Below are positions 14,788 through 22,714 of a DNA stretch of 23,663 bases, in pieces; the stretch's first letter is position 1, and the number at the start of each line of letters is the position of its first letter. Under the pieces are notes generated by a model that was given only the letters and a program-made list of their open reading frames with translations, did no database searches and was not told the DNA's origin. The position numbers were made by a program, and so were the translations under genes. The DNA comes from Alphaproteobacteria bacterium (lineage in GTDB: Bacteria > Pseudomonadota > Alphaproteobacteria > UBA9219): the NCBI GenBank assembly GCA_028693775.1, contig JAQUUS010000002.1, forward strand, positions 1-23,663, written 5' to 3'.

Positions 14788-15252
14788 ATGCCCGCGCCCA
14801 AAGCCACAACTCTTCTTGATCGCACATTTGACGAAGGCCTCGCCCTGACGCAGGAGGTACGCAATTATATTGCCTACCACGAGCAGGCGGACCGGCGTGA
14901 ATTCGATCTGTCGCGATGCCTCGTTGTGGGCTACCAGCATACGCGCATCTCTGCGCGGCTTATTCAAGTCATGACATGGCTTTTGGCCATGAAGGCGTTG
15001 CTTTCCGGGGAAATTTCTCCCGAACAATTCACAGCGCCGCAATATTCGCTGACAGACAGCGAAGAATGTTCGAGCGACAAGGGCGAAGACGATCCCGATA
15101 TGCCCGTAGCGTTGCGCGATCTTCTGTTGCGGAGCCACGCGCTTTATTCGCGCATATTGCGCCTCGACGCGATGGTGCGCGAGAAACTGGCAGCCGGGGA
15201 AGTGCCGAACTTTGCCATGCTGTCCGGCCCGGCGATCATCCCTCTGGAATAA
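14788..15252 (+). CDS. rcdA: RcdA family protein (DUF1465), regulator of CtrA degradation
   Basis: 154 aa. RcdA is a ClpXP adaptor that, with CpdR and PopA, directs CtrA to degradation in Caulobacter. The family fingerprint is visible: F-DEGLALTQEVRNYI near residues 12-25, then a central helix RISARLIQVMTWLLAMKALLSGEISPEQ in pieces (about 53-80), which matches the RLMQ...WLL...AV-EGE pattern of DUF1465, and a third helix with LRDLLLRSHALYSRILRLDAMV (about 110-131). An acidic low-complexity loop (about 88-107) joins helices two and three. The C-terminal tail is short. The start has AAAGGA with a 7-base spacer; an extended frame back to 14722 is not supported because it runs through the CtrA box. 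Its neighbour across nadK is chpT. Confidence 0.85.
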   Translation: MPAPKATTLLDRTFDEGLALTQEVRNYIAYHEQADRREFDLSRCLVVGYQHTRISARLIQVMTWLLAMKALLSGEISPEQFTAPQYSLTDSEECSSDKGEDDPDMPVALRDLLLRSHALYSRILRLDAMVREKLAAGEVPNFAMLSGPAIIPLE

Positions 15253-15278
15253 AAAGTCAATTCAAGCGGCTGCTTGCG

Positions 15279-16043
15279 TCAGAGCATGAACTGCTCGCGC
15301 ACGATACGCTCGCCCAAATGTTCGTCTGGATCGAAGAGGAGCGAGAAGCTCTGTGTTTTGTCGAGCCAGATTTTCCCTTTTGCGGCGTCATGAATGACGG
15401 AAACCCCGGCCTCGATTTTTGCGGGGCGCTTTGAGGTTTCGAGAACCTCGATTTCAACCGCCGAGTCTTGCGGCAAAACGGCATAAGACCAGCGGCGCGG
15501 ACGAAACCCGCAAATACCTGTCATAATGAGCGTGTTTGCATTGAGCGGCATGATGGGGCCGCCGCACGAGTGATTGTAAGCGGTGCTTCCCGCCGGGGTA
15601 GAAACGAGAATGCCGTCGCCGCTGAATTTGGAGAGCCGCTCGGTGCCGTCGACAAGAACCCGCAAGCGAACGGCCTGAGGCGTTTCGCGCAAGAAAGTGA
15701 CTTCGTTGATGGCGAGAGCCGAGTGCGTGGTGCCGTCCGTGGTCACAGCTTCGAGGCGGAGCGGATTGAGGCTGATGCGCTGAGCGTGTTCGATTCGAGC
15801 GACAAGATCGCCGGTTTCGTCGAAAGAATTGCAAAGAAAGCCCATGGATTCGGTTCTGCGGATTGCAAAAACGGGCTTGTTGAGATCGAGCGCGGCATAG
15901 AGAGTGGTCAACACCTGACCGTCGCCGCCGAGCGCGACAAAGCAGTCGGCTTCGTGAGCGTTGGCCTGTCCATATTTCTGTGTGAGCTCGACAAAAGCTT
16001 TTTGCGCGAGGGGCGAATGGCTTGCGGTGAAGAAGATTTTCAT
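15279..16043 (-). CDS. nadK: NAD kinase
   Basis: 254 aa. It phosphorylates NAD to NADP in the cytoplasm. The GGDG motif is at 39-42 (Asp41 catalytic), with NEV in the middle and the SGDGILVSTPAGSTAYN stretch near 140-160, which form the active site. It has the compact alphaproteobacterial form, beginning MKIFFTASHSPLAQKA, which supports the ATG at 16043 over a TTG at 16064. There is no strong ribosome site. It converges with rcdA (26-base gap) and diverges from chpT. Its upstream region includes the CtrA-type box at 16081, 38 bases before its start, so nadK itself could be affected by CtrA binding. Confidence 0.95.
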   Translation of the reverse strand: MKIFFTASHSPLAQKAFVELTQKYGQANAHEADCFVALGGDGQVLTTLYAALDLNKPVFAIRRTESMGFLCNSFDETGDLVARIEHAQRISLNPLRLEAVTTDGTTHSALAINEVTFLRETPQAVRLRVLVDGTERLSKFSGDGILVSTPAGSTAYNHSCGGPIMPLNANTLIMTGICGFRPRRWSYAVLPQDSAVEIEVLETSKRPAKIEAGVSVIHDAAKGKIWLDKTQSFSLLFDPDEHLGERIVREQFML

Positions 16044-16080
16044 GTGTGCATAGCTTGGCGACAAACGGTCGCAGTTGATT

Positions 16081-16095
16081 TTAAGCGTCTATTAA
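16081..16095. promoter_or_regulatory. CtrA-type box TTAA-N7-TTAA upstream of chpT
   Basis: TTAA (16081-16084), GCGTCTA, TTAA (16092-16095): exact consensus in the nadK/chpT divergent region, 67 bases before the chosen chpT ATG. A GANTC site (GACTC, 16097-16101) lies one base after it and a near-octamer CTAACCAT about 20 bases on. ChpT is upstream of CtrA in the phosphorelay, so this would be feedback control; inferred. Confidence 0.65.
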
Positions 16096-16162
16096 CGACT
16101 CACAGGTAATCCTAACCATCTTGAACTTGTTATTCAAATACCTCTAATTGCGACTGTTGGCT

Positions 16163-16885
16163 ATGCAAATCGATATGCGGATCATGGAGCTGTTGGCTTC
16201 CAAGCTTTGTCACGACCTCGTCAGTCCGGTGAGTGCGATCAACAACGGCGTGGAGTTGATTGAGGACATCGGCGGCTCCGTAGTCGAGGAGGCGATGAAG
16301 CTGATCGGAGACAGCGGTGCCAAGGCGGCGCGGCGTCTGAAGATGTACCGCTTGGCCTATGGGCGCGCGGGCAGCGAAGAGAATCTGGGCTTGAAAGACG
16401 TCCGGCAGGTAGCCTCGCAATATCTAAGCGACACAAAAATAACGATAGTCTGGCCCGATGATCTGCCCGATCCTGCGTTGGGCTCCAATCGCGGGTTCCT
16501 GAAAGTCATCCTGAATCTCATCATCCTGGCCGAAGAAGTGCTGGCCTATGGCGGCGTCATAACGCTGAGCAATATCCGTCCGTCCGACGAAAACAAAGGC
16601 GGCTGCCGCGTCGAAGCGGTAGGGCGCAACGCGTCGTTAAACAAAGCCATGCAAGGCGCAGTGGAAGCCACTGTTTCGATAGAAGAATTATCTGCGCGAA
16701 CCATTCAGGCCTATGTGACCGGAAGGTTTGCTGAGCATTTCAGATACAAGCTGTCGTTTGACCAGTCGATTCCGGATCGTCTGGACCTGTCGCTTTCGTT
16801 GGGCTACGTCGCGGTCGAAGTCGATCTCGAAGCCAAGACCGAGCAGGAAATCGTTTCCGAATCCGTCTCCGAAATATCCCTCTGA
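16163..16885 (+). CDS. chpT: Histidine phosphotransferase ChpT
   Basis: 240 aa. ChpT takes phosphate from the hybrid kinase CckA and passes it to CtrA and CpdR. The phosphorylated histidine is His17 in KLCHDLVSPVSAINNGVEL (14-32), which resembles a kinase dimerisation helix, the known ChpT fold. The C-terminal half has the degenerate ATPase-like domain (PF10090 type), without ATP-binding glycine boxes, as expected. Start is uncertain: ATGs at 16163, 16175 and 16184 are in frame, none with a clear ribosome site; the first is given. An upstream TTG at 16148 is unlikely. It is followed after 229 bases by the chemotaxis operon, and preceded by a CtrA-type box. Confidence 0.9.
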   Translation: MQIDMRIMELLASKLCHDLVSPVSAINNGVELIEDIGGSVVEEAMKLIGDSGAKAARRLKMYRLAYGRAGSEENLGLKDVRQVASQYLSDTKITIVWPDDLPDPALGSNRGFLKVILNLIILAEEVLAYGGVITLSNIRPSDENKGGCRVEAVGRNASLNKAMQGAVEATVSIEELSARTIQAYVTGRFAEHFRYKLSFDQSIPDRLDLSLSLGYVAVEVDLEAKTEQEIVSESVSEISL

Positions 16886-17023
16886 AATCCCTTCGTCGGT
16901 TGACGCCGTGCGTGCTCCGGTATGCCGAGGAAGTCGCGCGGCGATAGTCGTGTATCGCATTGTTTCGCTTCCCCGTTGTCTGTTTTACAAAGGTCACATT
17001 CGACAATTTCTTTGCGGTCAAAC

Positions 17024-17061
17024 GTAAAGAATTCTTAAGGGTTCATCGCAATTATGGTTAA
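17024..17061. promoter_or_regulatory. Probable CtrA-linked upstream region of the che operon
   Basis: GTAA (17024-17027), seven bases, TTAA (17035-17038): one mismatch from the CtrA box. Twenty bases on lies the exact octamer ATGGTTAA (17054-17061), followed by GATTC at 17065-17069 and again near 17077. No convincing sigma70 -35/-10 pair was found, and no sigma54 GG-N10-GC element. The cheA ribosome site is GAGGTG at 17102-17107. Confidence 0.4.
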
Positions 17062-17114
17062 CTAGATTCTCGCTCCGATTCCGACGACAACTTCGCTACC
17101 TGAGGTGCCACCCA

Positions 17115-19841
17115 ATGGACGATCTTCTTAAGGATTTTCTCACAGAGACTTCCGAAAGCATCGCAACGCTGGATCTCGAGCTGGTGAAGCTTGAGCAGAA
17201 TCCGAACGACCCGGATCTGATCGGCAGCATCTTTCGTCTGGTCCACACAATCAAAGGCACCTGCGGTTTTCTTGGCCTGCCGCGCCTTGAGCACTTGGCG
17301 CATGCGGGAGAGAACGTGCTCGGGAAGTTTCGGGACCGCGAGCTTGAGGTAATGCCGGACTCAGTCGATCTGATTCTTGCGTCGATTGACCGGATCAAAG
17401 AACACTTGGCGTACATCGAGCAAAACGAAAAAGAATCCCCGAACGGCAACGACGAAGACCTCATCAAGGCGCTAAACGCGATGGCGGAAGGAAAACCCGT
17501 TGCGGCGGCGAAAGCGCCGGAGCCTGAAGCGCCGCAAAAAGCGGATGAACCTGCGGCGACACCCGATACTTCTGCGGATGCGTCAGCGGAGCCGGACGAA
17601 TTTGGTTTTGTCCCGGTTCGGGCGGGAGACATAGCGACACTGGAGGAGAACATGGGCAACACCTCGAAAGAAACACCTTCTGCAGCGGAAGCGCCTGTGG
17701 CCGAAGCCGCAGCAGCCAAGCCCGGCGGAGCGGTTCCGGCGAAAGCGGGGCCGGAAGATACGGGAAACAAGCTGGCGGCCGGAGCGTCTGTTGCAGACCA
17801 GTCGATTCGCGTGAACGTGGATCAGCTCGAAACGCTGATGACGACGGTGAGCGAATTGGTTCTGACGCGGAATCAGTTGCTGCAAATCTTGCGCGGGCAA
17901 AAAGACAGCGCCTTCACCTCGCCCTTGCAGCGTCTCAATCAGGTGACGTCGGAGTTGCAGGAAGGCGTGATGAAAACGCGCATGCAGCCGATCGGCAACG
18001 CATGGGCGAAGCTGCCGCGCATCGTGCGCGATCTGTCGCACGAACTGAACAAGAAAATCGAGCTGCAAATGCTCGGTGCGGAAACCGAGCTCGACCGTCA
18101 GGTGCTGGAACTCATCAAGGATCCGCTGACGCACATGGTGCGGAACTCGGCGGATCACGGGATCGAACCCCCGGCCGAGCGTTTGCAAGCGGGCAAGCGC
18201 GAGACGGGAACGATCACGTTGAACGCCTATCACGAAGGCGGACACATCATCATCGACATCATCGATGACGGAAGAGGCCTTGCGGCAAGCAAGATCCGCG
18301 CGAAGATCATAGAGAAAGGCCTCGCGACGGAAGGCGACCTCGCCAGCATGAGCGAGCAGCAGATTCTGCAGTTCATCTTCAAGCCGGGCTTCTCGACGGC
18401 GGACAAGGTCACGTCCGTATCGGGCCGAGGCGTGGGTATGGACGTCGTGCGGACGAATGTGGAGCGCATCGGCGGAACGGTTGATTTCAAATCGGTCTCA
18501 GGAAAAGGCTCGTCGTTCTCGATCCGCATTCCGCTGACGCTGGCGATTGTGTCGGCGCTGATCGTCGAGTGCCAGTCGCAAAGGTTCGCGATTCCGCAGA
18601 TCAGCGTGGTTGAGCTTGTCAAAGCCTCGCCGACCAGCGAGCACCGCGTCGAGCTGATCAACGAAACGCCCGTTCTGCGTCTGAGAAACAGGCTCCTGCC
18701 GCTGGTCTCCCTGCGCAAAACGCTAAAGCTGGGCGAAGAGAACATCATGGCCGAGGGCGAAGCGTTCGTCGTGGTCGCGCAGGTCGGGAACTCGACCTTG
18801 GGCATCATCGTGGACCGCGTGTTCGACACGGAAGAAATCGTCGTCAAGCCGGTTGCGCCGATTCTTCGCAACATCGATGTCTTTTCCGGAAACACGATTC
18901 TGGGCGACGGCAGCGTGATCATGATATTGGACATGAACGCGCTGGTCTCCCATGCGAGCAAGGTTCCGAACACCGCGACGCAAATGCAAACCTCGGCGTC
19001 GACGCAATCGGCGCGGACGGGAGGCAAGCAGTCGCTGTTGTTGTTCCGCGCGGGAGACGGGGCGCAAAAAGCGGTTCCGCTATCGCTTGTGGCGCGGCTT
19101 GAAGAGATCGACCGCAAAACGATCGAATACTCGGAAGGCCAGCCGATGGTCCAGTACCGAGGCAAGCTGATGCCGTTGATCCCCGTGATTCCCGGAATGG
19201 AAATCCCGAAGGAAGGATCGCAAGCCGTTCTGGTGTTTGCCGACAATGAGAGGCACATGGGCCTGATGGTCGATGCGATTCTCGATATTGTTGAAGAACA
19301 CCTGCAAGTGGATCTGTCGACGCGGCGCCAGGGCACGCTCGGAACCTCGATCATCACGGGCAAGGCGACGGATGTCCTCGATGCGGCGCACTACCTGTCC
19401 GAAGCGAGCCAGAACTGGTTCGGCGAAGAAGAAGGCTCATTTGAGGGAACTTCGTCGCGCCGGGTGCTGCTGATCGACGACAGCCCGTTCTTCCGCAATC
19501 TGCTGACACCGCTTCTGACCGTTGCGGGCTATGACGTGACTGCGGTCGAAAGCGCGGCGGAAGCGTTGAAGATGCAGGAAGATAACGTGGCGTTTGACGC
19601 GATTGTCAGCGACATCGAAATGCCGGGAATGAACGGCTTCGACCTTGTTTCGACCTTGCGGTCGAGCGAAGGGAAATGGAGCAAACTACCGATATTTGCG
19701 ATGTCGTCGCACGCGACGCCGCGCGATCTTGAACGGGGGAGGCAAGCGGGCTTTACCGACTATGTCGCCAAGTTCAACCGCGAGGGATTGTTGAACGCAC
19801 TGCATGAAACGCTAAAGCAGGGAGGCTTGCGCAATGAGTAA
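17115..19841 (+). CDS. cheA: Hybrid chemotaxis histidine kinase CheA with C-terminal receiver
   Basis: 908 aa. It autophosphorylates in response to receptor signals and passes phosphate to CheY and CheB. Order of domains: HPt (about 1-105, His44 in HTIKGTCGFLG); an Ala/Pro/Glu-rich linker (about 115-228) with no recognisable CheY-binding P2 domain; P3 dimerisation (about 230-295); HATPase (about 335-475, N-box near Asn344, GRGVGMDVV near 437-445); two CheW-like domains (about 480-610 and 638-765); and a receiver (about 783-900, acceptor Asp833 in SDIEMPGMNG). GAGGTG with a 7-base spacer supports the start. The second CheW domain plus receiver makes it longer than enteric CheA (about 650 aa); the receiver may act as phosphate sink or internal regulator. 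It overlaps cheW by 8 bases. Confidence 0.96.
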   Translation: MDDLLKDFLTETSESIATLDLELVKLEQNPNDPDLIGSIFRLVHTIKGTCGFLGLPRLEHLAHAGENVLGKFRDRELEVMPDSVDLILASIDRIKEHLAYIEQNEKESPNGNDEDLIKALNAMAEGKPVAAAKAPEPEAPQKADEPAATPDTSADASAEPDEFGFVPVRAGDIATLEENMGNTSKETPSAAEAPVAEAAAAKPGGAVPAKAGPEDTGNKLAAGASVADQSIRVNVDQLETLMTTVSELVLTRNQLLQILRGQKDSAFTSPLQRLNQVTSELQEGVMKTRMQPIGNAWAKLPRIVRDLSHELNKKIELQMLGAETELDRQVLELIKDPLTHMVRNSADHGIEPPAERLQAGKRETGTITLNAYHEGGHIIIDIIDDGRGLAASKIRAKIIEKGLATEGDLASMSEQQILQFIFKPGFSTADKVTSVSGRGVGMDVVRTNVERIGGTVDFKSVSGKGSSFSIRIPLTLAIVSALIVECQSQRFAIPQISVVELVKASPTSEHRVELINETPVLRLRNRLLPLVSLRKTLKLGEENIMAEGEAFVVVAQVGNSTLGIIVDRVFDTEEIVVKPVAPILRNIDVFSGNTILGDGSVIMILDMNALVSHASKVPNTATQMQTSASTQSARTGGKQSLLLFRAGDGAQKAVPLSLVARLEEIDRKTIEYSEGQPMVQYRGKLMPLIPVIPGMEIPKEGSQAVLVFADNERHMGLMVDAILDIVEEHLQVDLSTRRQGTLGTSIITGKATDVLDAAHYLSEASQNWFGEEEGSFEGTSSRRVLLIDDSPFFRNLLTPLLTVAGYDVTAVESAAEALKMQEDNVAFDAIVSDIEMPGMNGFDLVSTLRSSEGKWSKLPIFAMSSHATPRDLERGRQAGFTDYVAKFNREGLLNALHETLKQGGLRNE

Positions 19842-20322
19842 TTTGCCGGTTTCGACGGAGAGCGCCGAAGACAAGGGACAAAACGAGACGGAAGGCATGT
19901 TTGTGACGATGACCATCGCCAATCAGGTCTTCGGGATTCCCGTCCTGAAAGTGCAAGACATACTGGGGCCGCAGAGCATCGCGCGGGTGCCGCTGGCGCC
20001 CCCCGGGGTTCTGGGGTCTCTGAATTTGCGAGGCCGCATCGTCACGGCGGTCGACGTAAGAACGCGGCTTGGGCTTCCGTCGCTGGCCGAAACGAAGAAA
20101 AACATGGTGGTGGTGGAGTGTGCGGGCGAGCTCTACAGCCTTGCGGTTGACAAGGTCGGGGAGGTCATGAGTCTGTCAAATGCGGATTTTGAAAGGAATC
20201 CGTCGACTTTAGACCCTCGCTGGGCCGAAGTTTCGAGCGGAATTTATCGTTTGGAAGGAAATTTGCTGGTAGTTCTTGACGTTTCCCGTCTGTTGCAGTT
20301 CGATCAGTCAAGAGCCGCCTGA
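19834..20322 (+). CDS. cheW: Chemotaxis coupling protein CheW
   Basis: 162 aa, single CheW domain that links receptors to CheA in the membrane array. The N-terminal 20 residues are an acidic extension. The fold begins at MFVTMTIANQVFGIPVLKVQDIL (about 22-44) and shows the typical RVPLAPPGVLGSLNLRGRIVTAVDVRTRLGL (about 50-80). It ends with a strand and LEGNLLVVLDVSRLL. The ATG overlaps the cheA stop by 8 bases and has GGGAGG 8 bases upstream, so translation is coupled. It is a stand-alone CheW in addition to the two CheW-like domains in CheA. Confidence 0.96.
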   Translation: MSNLPVSTESAEDKGQNETEGMFVTMTIANQVFGIPVLKVQDILGPQSIARVPLAPPGVLGSLNLRGRIVTAVDVRTRLGLPSLAETKKNMVVVECAGELYSLAVDKVGEVMSLSNADFERNPSTLDPRWAEVSSGIYRLEGNLLVVLDVSRLLQFDQSRAA

Positions 20323-20376
20323 CCGGGGAAAAGGCAAGCGGCGATCGGGTCGCACAAATAACAGGGGTGCAGCATA

Positions 20377-20742
20377 ATGAAAACGTGTCTTATTGTGGAC
20401 GATAGCCGCGTTATACGAAAGGTTGCACGGCAAATTCTTGAGGCAATCGGTTACGCCTGCGAAGAGGCCGACAATGGGCAAACGGCGCTTGAGGCCTGCA
20501 AGGCCAAGTTGCCTGACCTTGTATTGCTAGACTGGAACATGCCTGTTATGAATGGCCTGGATTTTTTGCAGGCAATAAGGCAAATGCCGGGCGGCGACAC
20601 GCCGAACGTAATCTTCTGCACGACCGAAAATGACTTGGCGCACATACAGGAAGCTTTGGGCGCCGGAGCGAACGAATACATTATGAAGCCTTTTGACGCG
20701 GACATCATTCGCGGCAAGCTTGAACAGTTAGGTATCATCTGA
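20377..20742 (+). CDS. cheY: Chemotaxis response regulator CheY
   Basis: 121 aa, single receiver domain, the usual CheY length. Acid pocket Asp8/Asp9, phosphoacceptor Asp52 (LLDWNMPVMNG), Thr82/Thr83 and Lys104 (IMKPF) are all in the expected positions. Phosphorylated by CheA, it should bind the flagellar switch. It also lacks any output domain. GGGGTG precedes the ATG. It sits between cheW (54-base gap) and cheB (2-base gap) in the operon. The receiver in CheA is a second, separate one, so phosphate may be shared between them. No cheZ or cheC-like phosphatase is seen nearby. Confidence 0.95.
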   Translation: MKTCLIVDDSRVIRKVARQILEAIGYACEEADNGQTALEACKAKLPDLVLLDWNMPVMNGLDFLQAIRQMPGGDTPNVIFCTTENDLAHIQEALGAGANEYIMKPFDADIIRGKLEQLGII

Positions 20743-20744
20743 CG

Positions 20745-21890
20745 ATGACTTTTACCCCACCTTCCGCAACGGGGCCGTCCCCGAACGACGCAGAAGACGT
20801 GAACGTGATGATCGTTGACGACTCGCTGGTCATTCGCGGGTTTATTGCGCGTTCGCTGGAGAACGAAAAAGGATTTAAAATTGTCGCCACAGCGAGCAAC
20901 GGGCAGCTTGCGGTCGACATGTTGAAGCGGAAGCAGGCGGACGTCATCATTCTCGACATCGAAATGCCGGTCATGGACGGCATGACGGCAATACCGAAAC
21001 TGAAAGAAATAGATCCCGATGTTCAGATCGTGATGGCGTCGACGTTGACTCAAAGAAACGCGGAAATCAGCCTTAAGGCGCTGTCGCTGGGTGCGACGGA
21101 TTACCTTGCGAAGCCGTCGGCGCGCGAGATGGCGATGCCGGGGGATTTTCACCGGAATCTGAAAGAAAAAGTCCGGGCTCTCGGCCTCCTGGCGCACAAA
21201 AGGCGAAGGCTTTCCGGTGCCGGGCGTGCGCATGCCGTAGCGGCAGTTGCAGAGAAGAAGTACATTGCGATGAGATCGCCCCCGACGGTAACGCCGGATA
21301 TAATCGCAATCGGATCGTCGACAGGCGGGCCGGAAGCTTTGTTCCAGGTTATCAAAACGATGGGGAAGGGGCTCAAGCAACCTGTCGTGATTACGCAACA
21401 CATGCCGCCGTCGTTCACCACGATCCTTGCCGACCATATCGGAAGGCAGTGCGGCGTCACATGCGTGGAAGCCAAGGAAGGCGATATTCTCAAGCAGGGG
21501 CAATACTATATTGCGCCGGGCGATTTTCACATGTTGTTCGTGCGGGGAGATTCCGGTGTCCGCGTCCGTCTGACGCAAGATCCGCCCGAAAATTATTGTC
21601 GGCCTGCGGTGGACCCGATGCTGCGTTCTCTTGCCGGGATTTACGGAGGCCGGATACTCGTGGTTATCCTGACCGGAATGGGACAGGACGGAACGAAAGG
21701 CGCCGAAACGATCGTCAAGCTCGGCGGCGCGGTTGTTGCCCAGGATGAGTCGACGAGCGTTGTGTGGGGTATGCCGGGGTCTGTGGCGAATGCGGGGCTA
21801 TGCTTTGCCATATCGCCGCTTGCCAATATTGGAGCCATTGTGCGCAGCGCCGCTTCGCCCAGAGGGTATGCAGGGGGGAGTGCGGTATGA
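20745..21890 (+). CDS. cheB: Chemotaxis glutamate methylesterase/deamidase CheB
   Basis: 381 aa. It removes methyl groups from receptors for adaptation and can deamidate glutamines. A receiver domain (about 20-135, acceptor Asp71 in LDIEMPVMDG) is followed by a basic linker of about 45 residues and the catalytic domain (about 184-375). The triad is Ser192 (GSSTGG), His219 (QHMP) and Asp315 (GMGQDG). The first 19 residues are a Pro-rich extension. The ATG follows the cheY stop by two bases and the gene overlaps cheR by four (ATGA, 21887-21890), so all three are coupled. Confidence 0.97.
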   Translation: MTFTPPSATGPSPNDAEDVNVMIVDDSLVIRGFIARSLENEKGFKIVATASNGQLAVDMLKRKQADVIILDIEMPVMDGMTAIPKLKEIDPDVQIVMASTLTQRNAEISLKALSLGATDYLAKPSAREMAMPGDFHRNLKEKVRALGLLAHKRRRLSGAGRAHAVAAVAEKKYIAMRSPPTVTPDIIAIGSSTGGPEALFQVIKTMGKGLKQPVVITQHMPPSFTTILADHIGRQCGVTCVEAKEGDILKQGQYYIAPGDFHMLFVRGDSGVRVRLTQDPPENYCRPAVDPMLRSLAGIYGGRILVVILTGMGQDGTKGAETIVKLGGAVVAQDESTSVVWGMPGSVANAGLCFAISPLANIGAIVRSAASPRGYAGGSAV

Positions 21891-22714
21891 AGTCCGAGGA
21901 TTTTGAGCTTTTTGCAACCCTTGTGAAGCAGCGTTCCGGTCTGGTGCTGACTCCCGACAAAGCCTATCTGCTGGAATCGCGGCTTTTCCCGGTGGCGAGA
22001 AAGCATAACATCAAGTCGCTGGAAGACATGGCGCAGATTGTCCGGGCGCGGCGCGAAGAAGTCCTGATGGTGGACATTACCGAGGCGATGACGACCAACG
22101 AGTCGTTTTTCTTCCGCGACCAGAAGCCGTTTGCGTTGTTTCAAAGAACCATTCTTCCCTATCTGATCGACAAGCGCGCCAATAGAAAGCATATCCGGAT
22201 CTGGTCTGCGGCGGCATCGAGCGGGCAGGAGGCCTATTCGCTTGCCATGATCTGCTCGGAAGCGGCGACAAAGCTTCAGGGATGGAAGGTGGATATCATC
22301 GGCACCGATCTGTCCAAGGAAATGATCGCGCGCGCCAAAACCGGCACCTATTCGCAGTTTGAGGTCCAGCGCGGCCTTCCCGTGACGCACCTTGTCAAAT
22401 ACTTCCAGCAGATTTCCGGAGACAAGTGGCAAATCAAGGACAACATCCGGCAGATGGTGCAGTTCCGCGAAGGGAATCTGCTGAGCGACTTCGGGATCGA
22501 AGGGCCGATTGACGTCGTGTTTTGCCGGAACGTGTTGATTTATTTTGACTTGCCGACCAAAACTCGCGTGCTCGGATTGATCGCGGACATCATGCAAAAA
22601 GACGGATTCCTTCTTCTCGGCGGCGCGGAAACGGTCTTGGGGGTGTCTGACAGGTTCAAGATTGTGTCGGGCGAACACGGTCTATATGTTGACGTCAACA
22701 ACAATTACCCCTAG
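21887..22714 (+). CDS. cheR: Chemotaxis protein methyltransferase CheR
   Basis: 275 aa. It methylates receptor glutamates using S-adenosylmethionine, opposing CheB. The start is the ATG at 21887, inside the cheB stop (ATGA), with GGGGGGAG six bases upstream; longer reading frames back to 21764 run through cheB. The N-terminal helical domain is at about 1-75, then TTNESFFFRD (69-78), the SAM-binding region WSAAASSGQEAYSLAM (106-121), GTDLS (139-143) and FCRNVLIYF (212-220). No C-terminal receptor-tethering extension or TPR domain. It is the last che gene of the cluster; no cheD, cheZ or receptor gene follows. Confidence 0.97.
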   Translation: MKSEDFELFATLVKQRSGLVLTPDKAYLLESRLFPVARKHNIKSLEDMAQIVRARREEVLMVDITEAMTTNESFFFRDQKPFALFQRTILPYLIDKRANRKHIRIWSAAASSGQEAYSLAMICSEAATKLQGWKVDIIGTDLSKEMIARAKTGTYSQFEVQRGLPVTHLVKYFQQISGDKWQIKDNIRQMVQFREGNLLSDFGIEGPIDVVFCRNVLIYFDLPTKTRVLGLIADIMQKDGFLLLGGAETVLGVSDRFKIVSGEHGLYVDVNNNYP

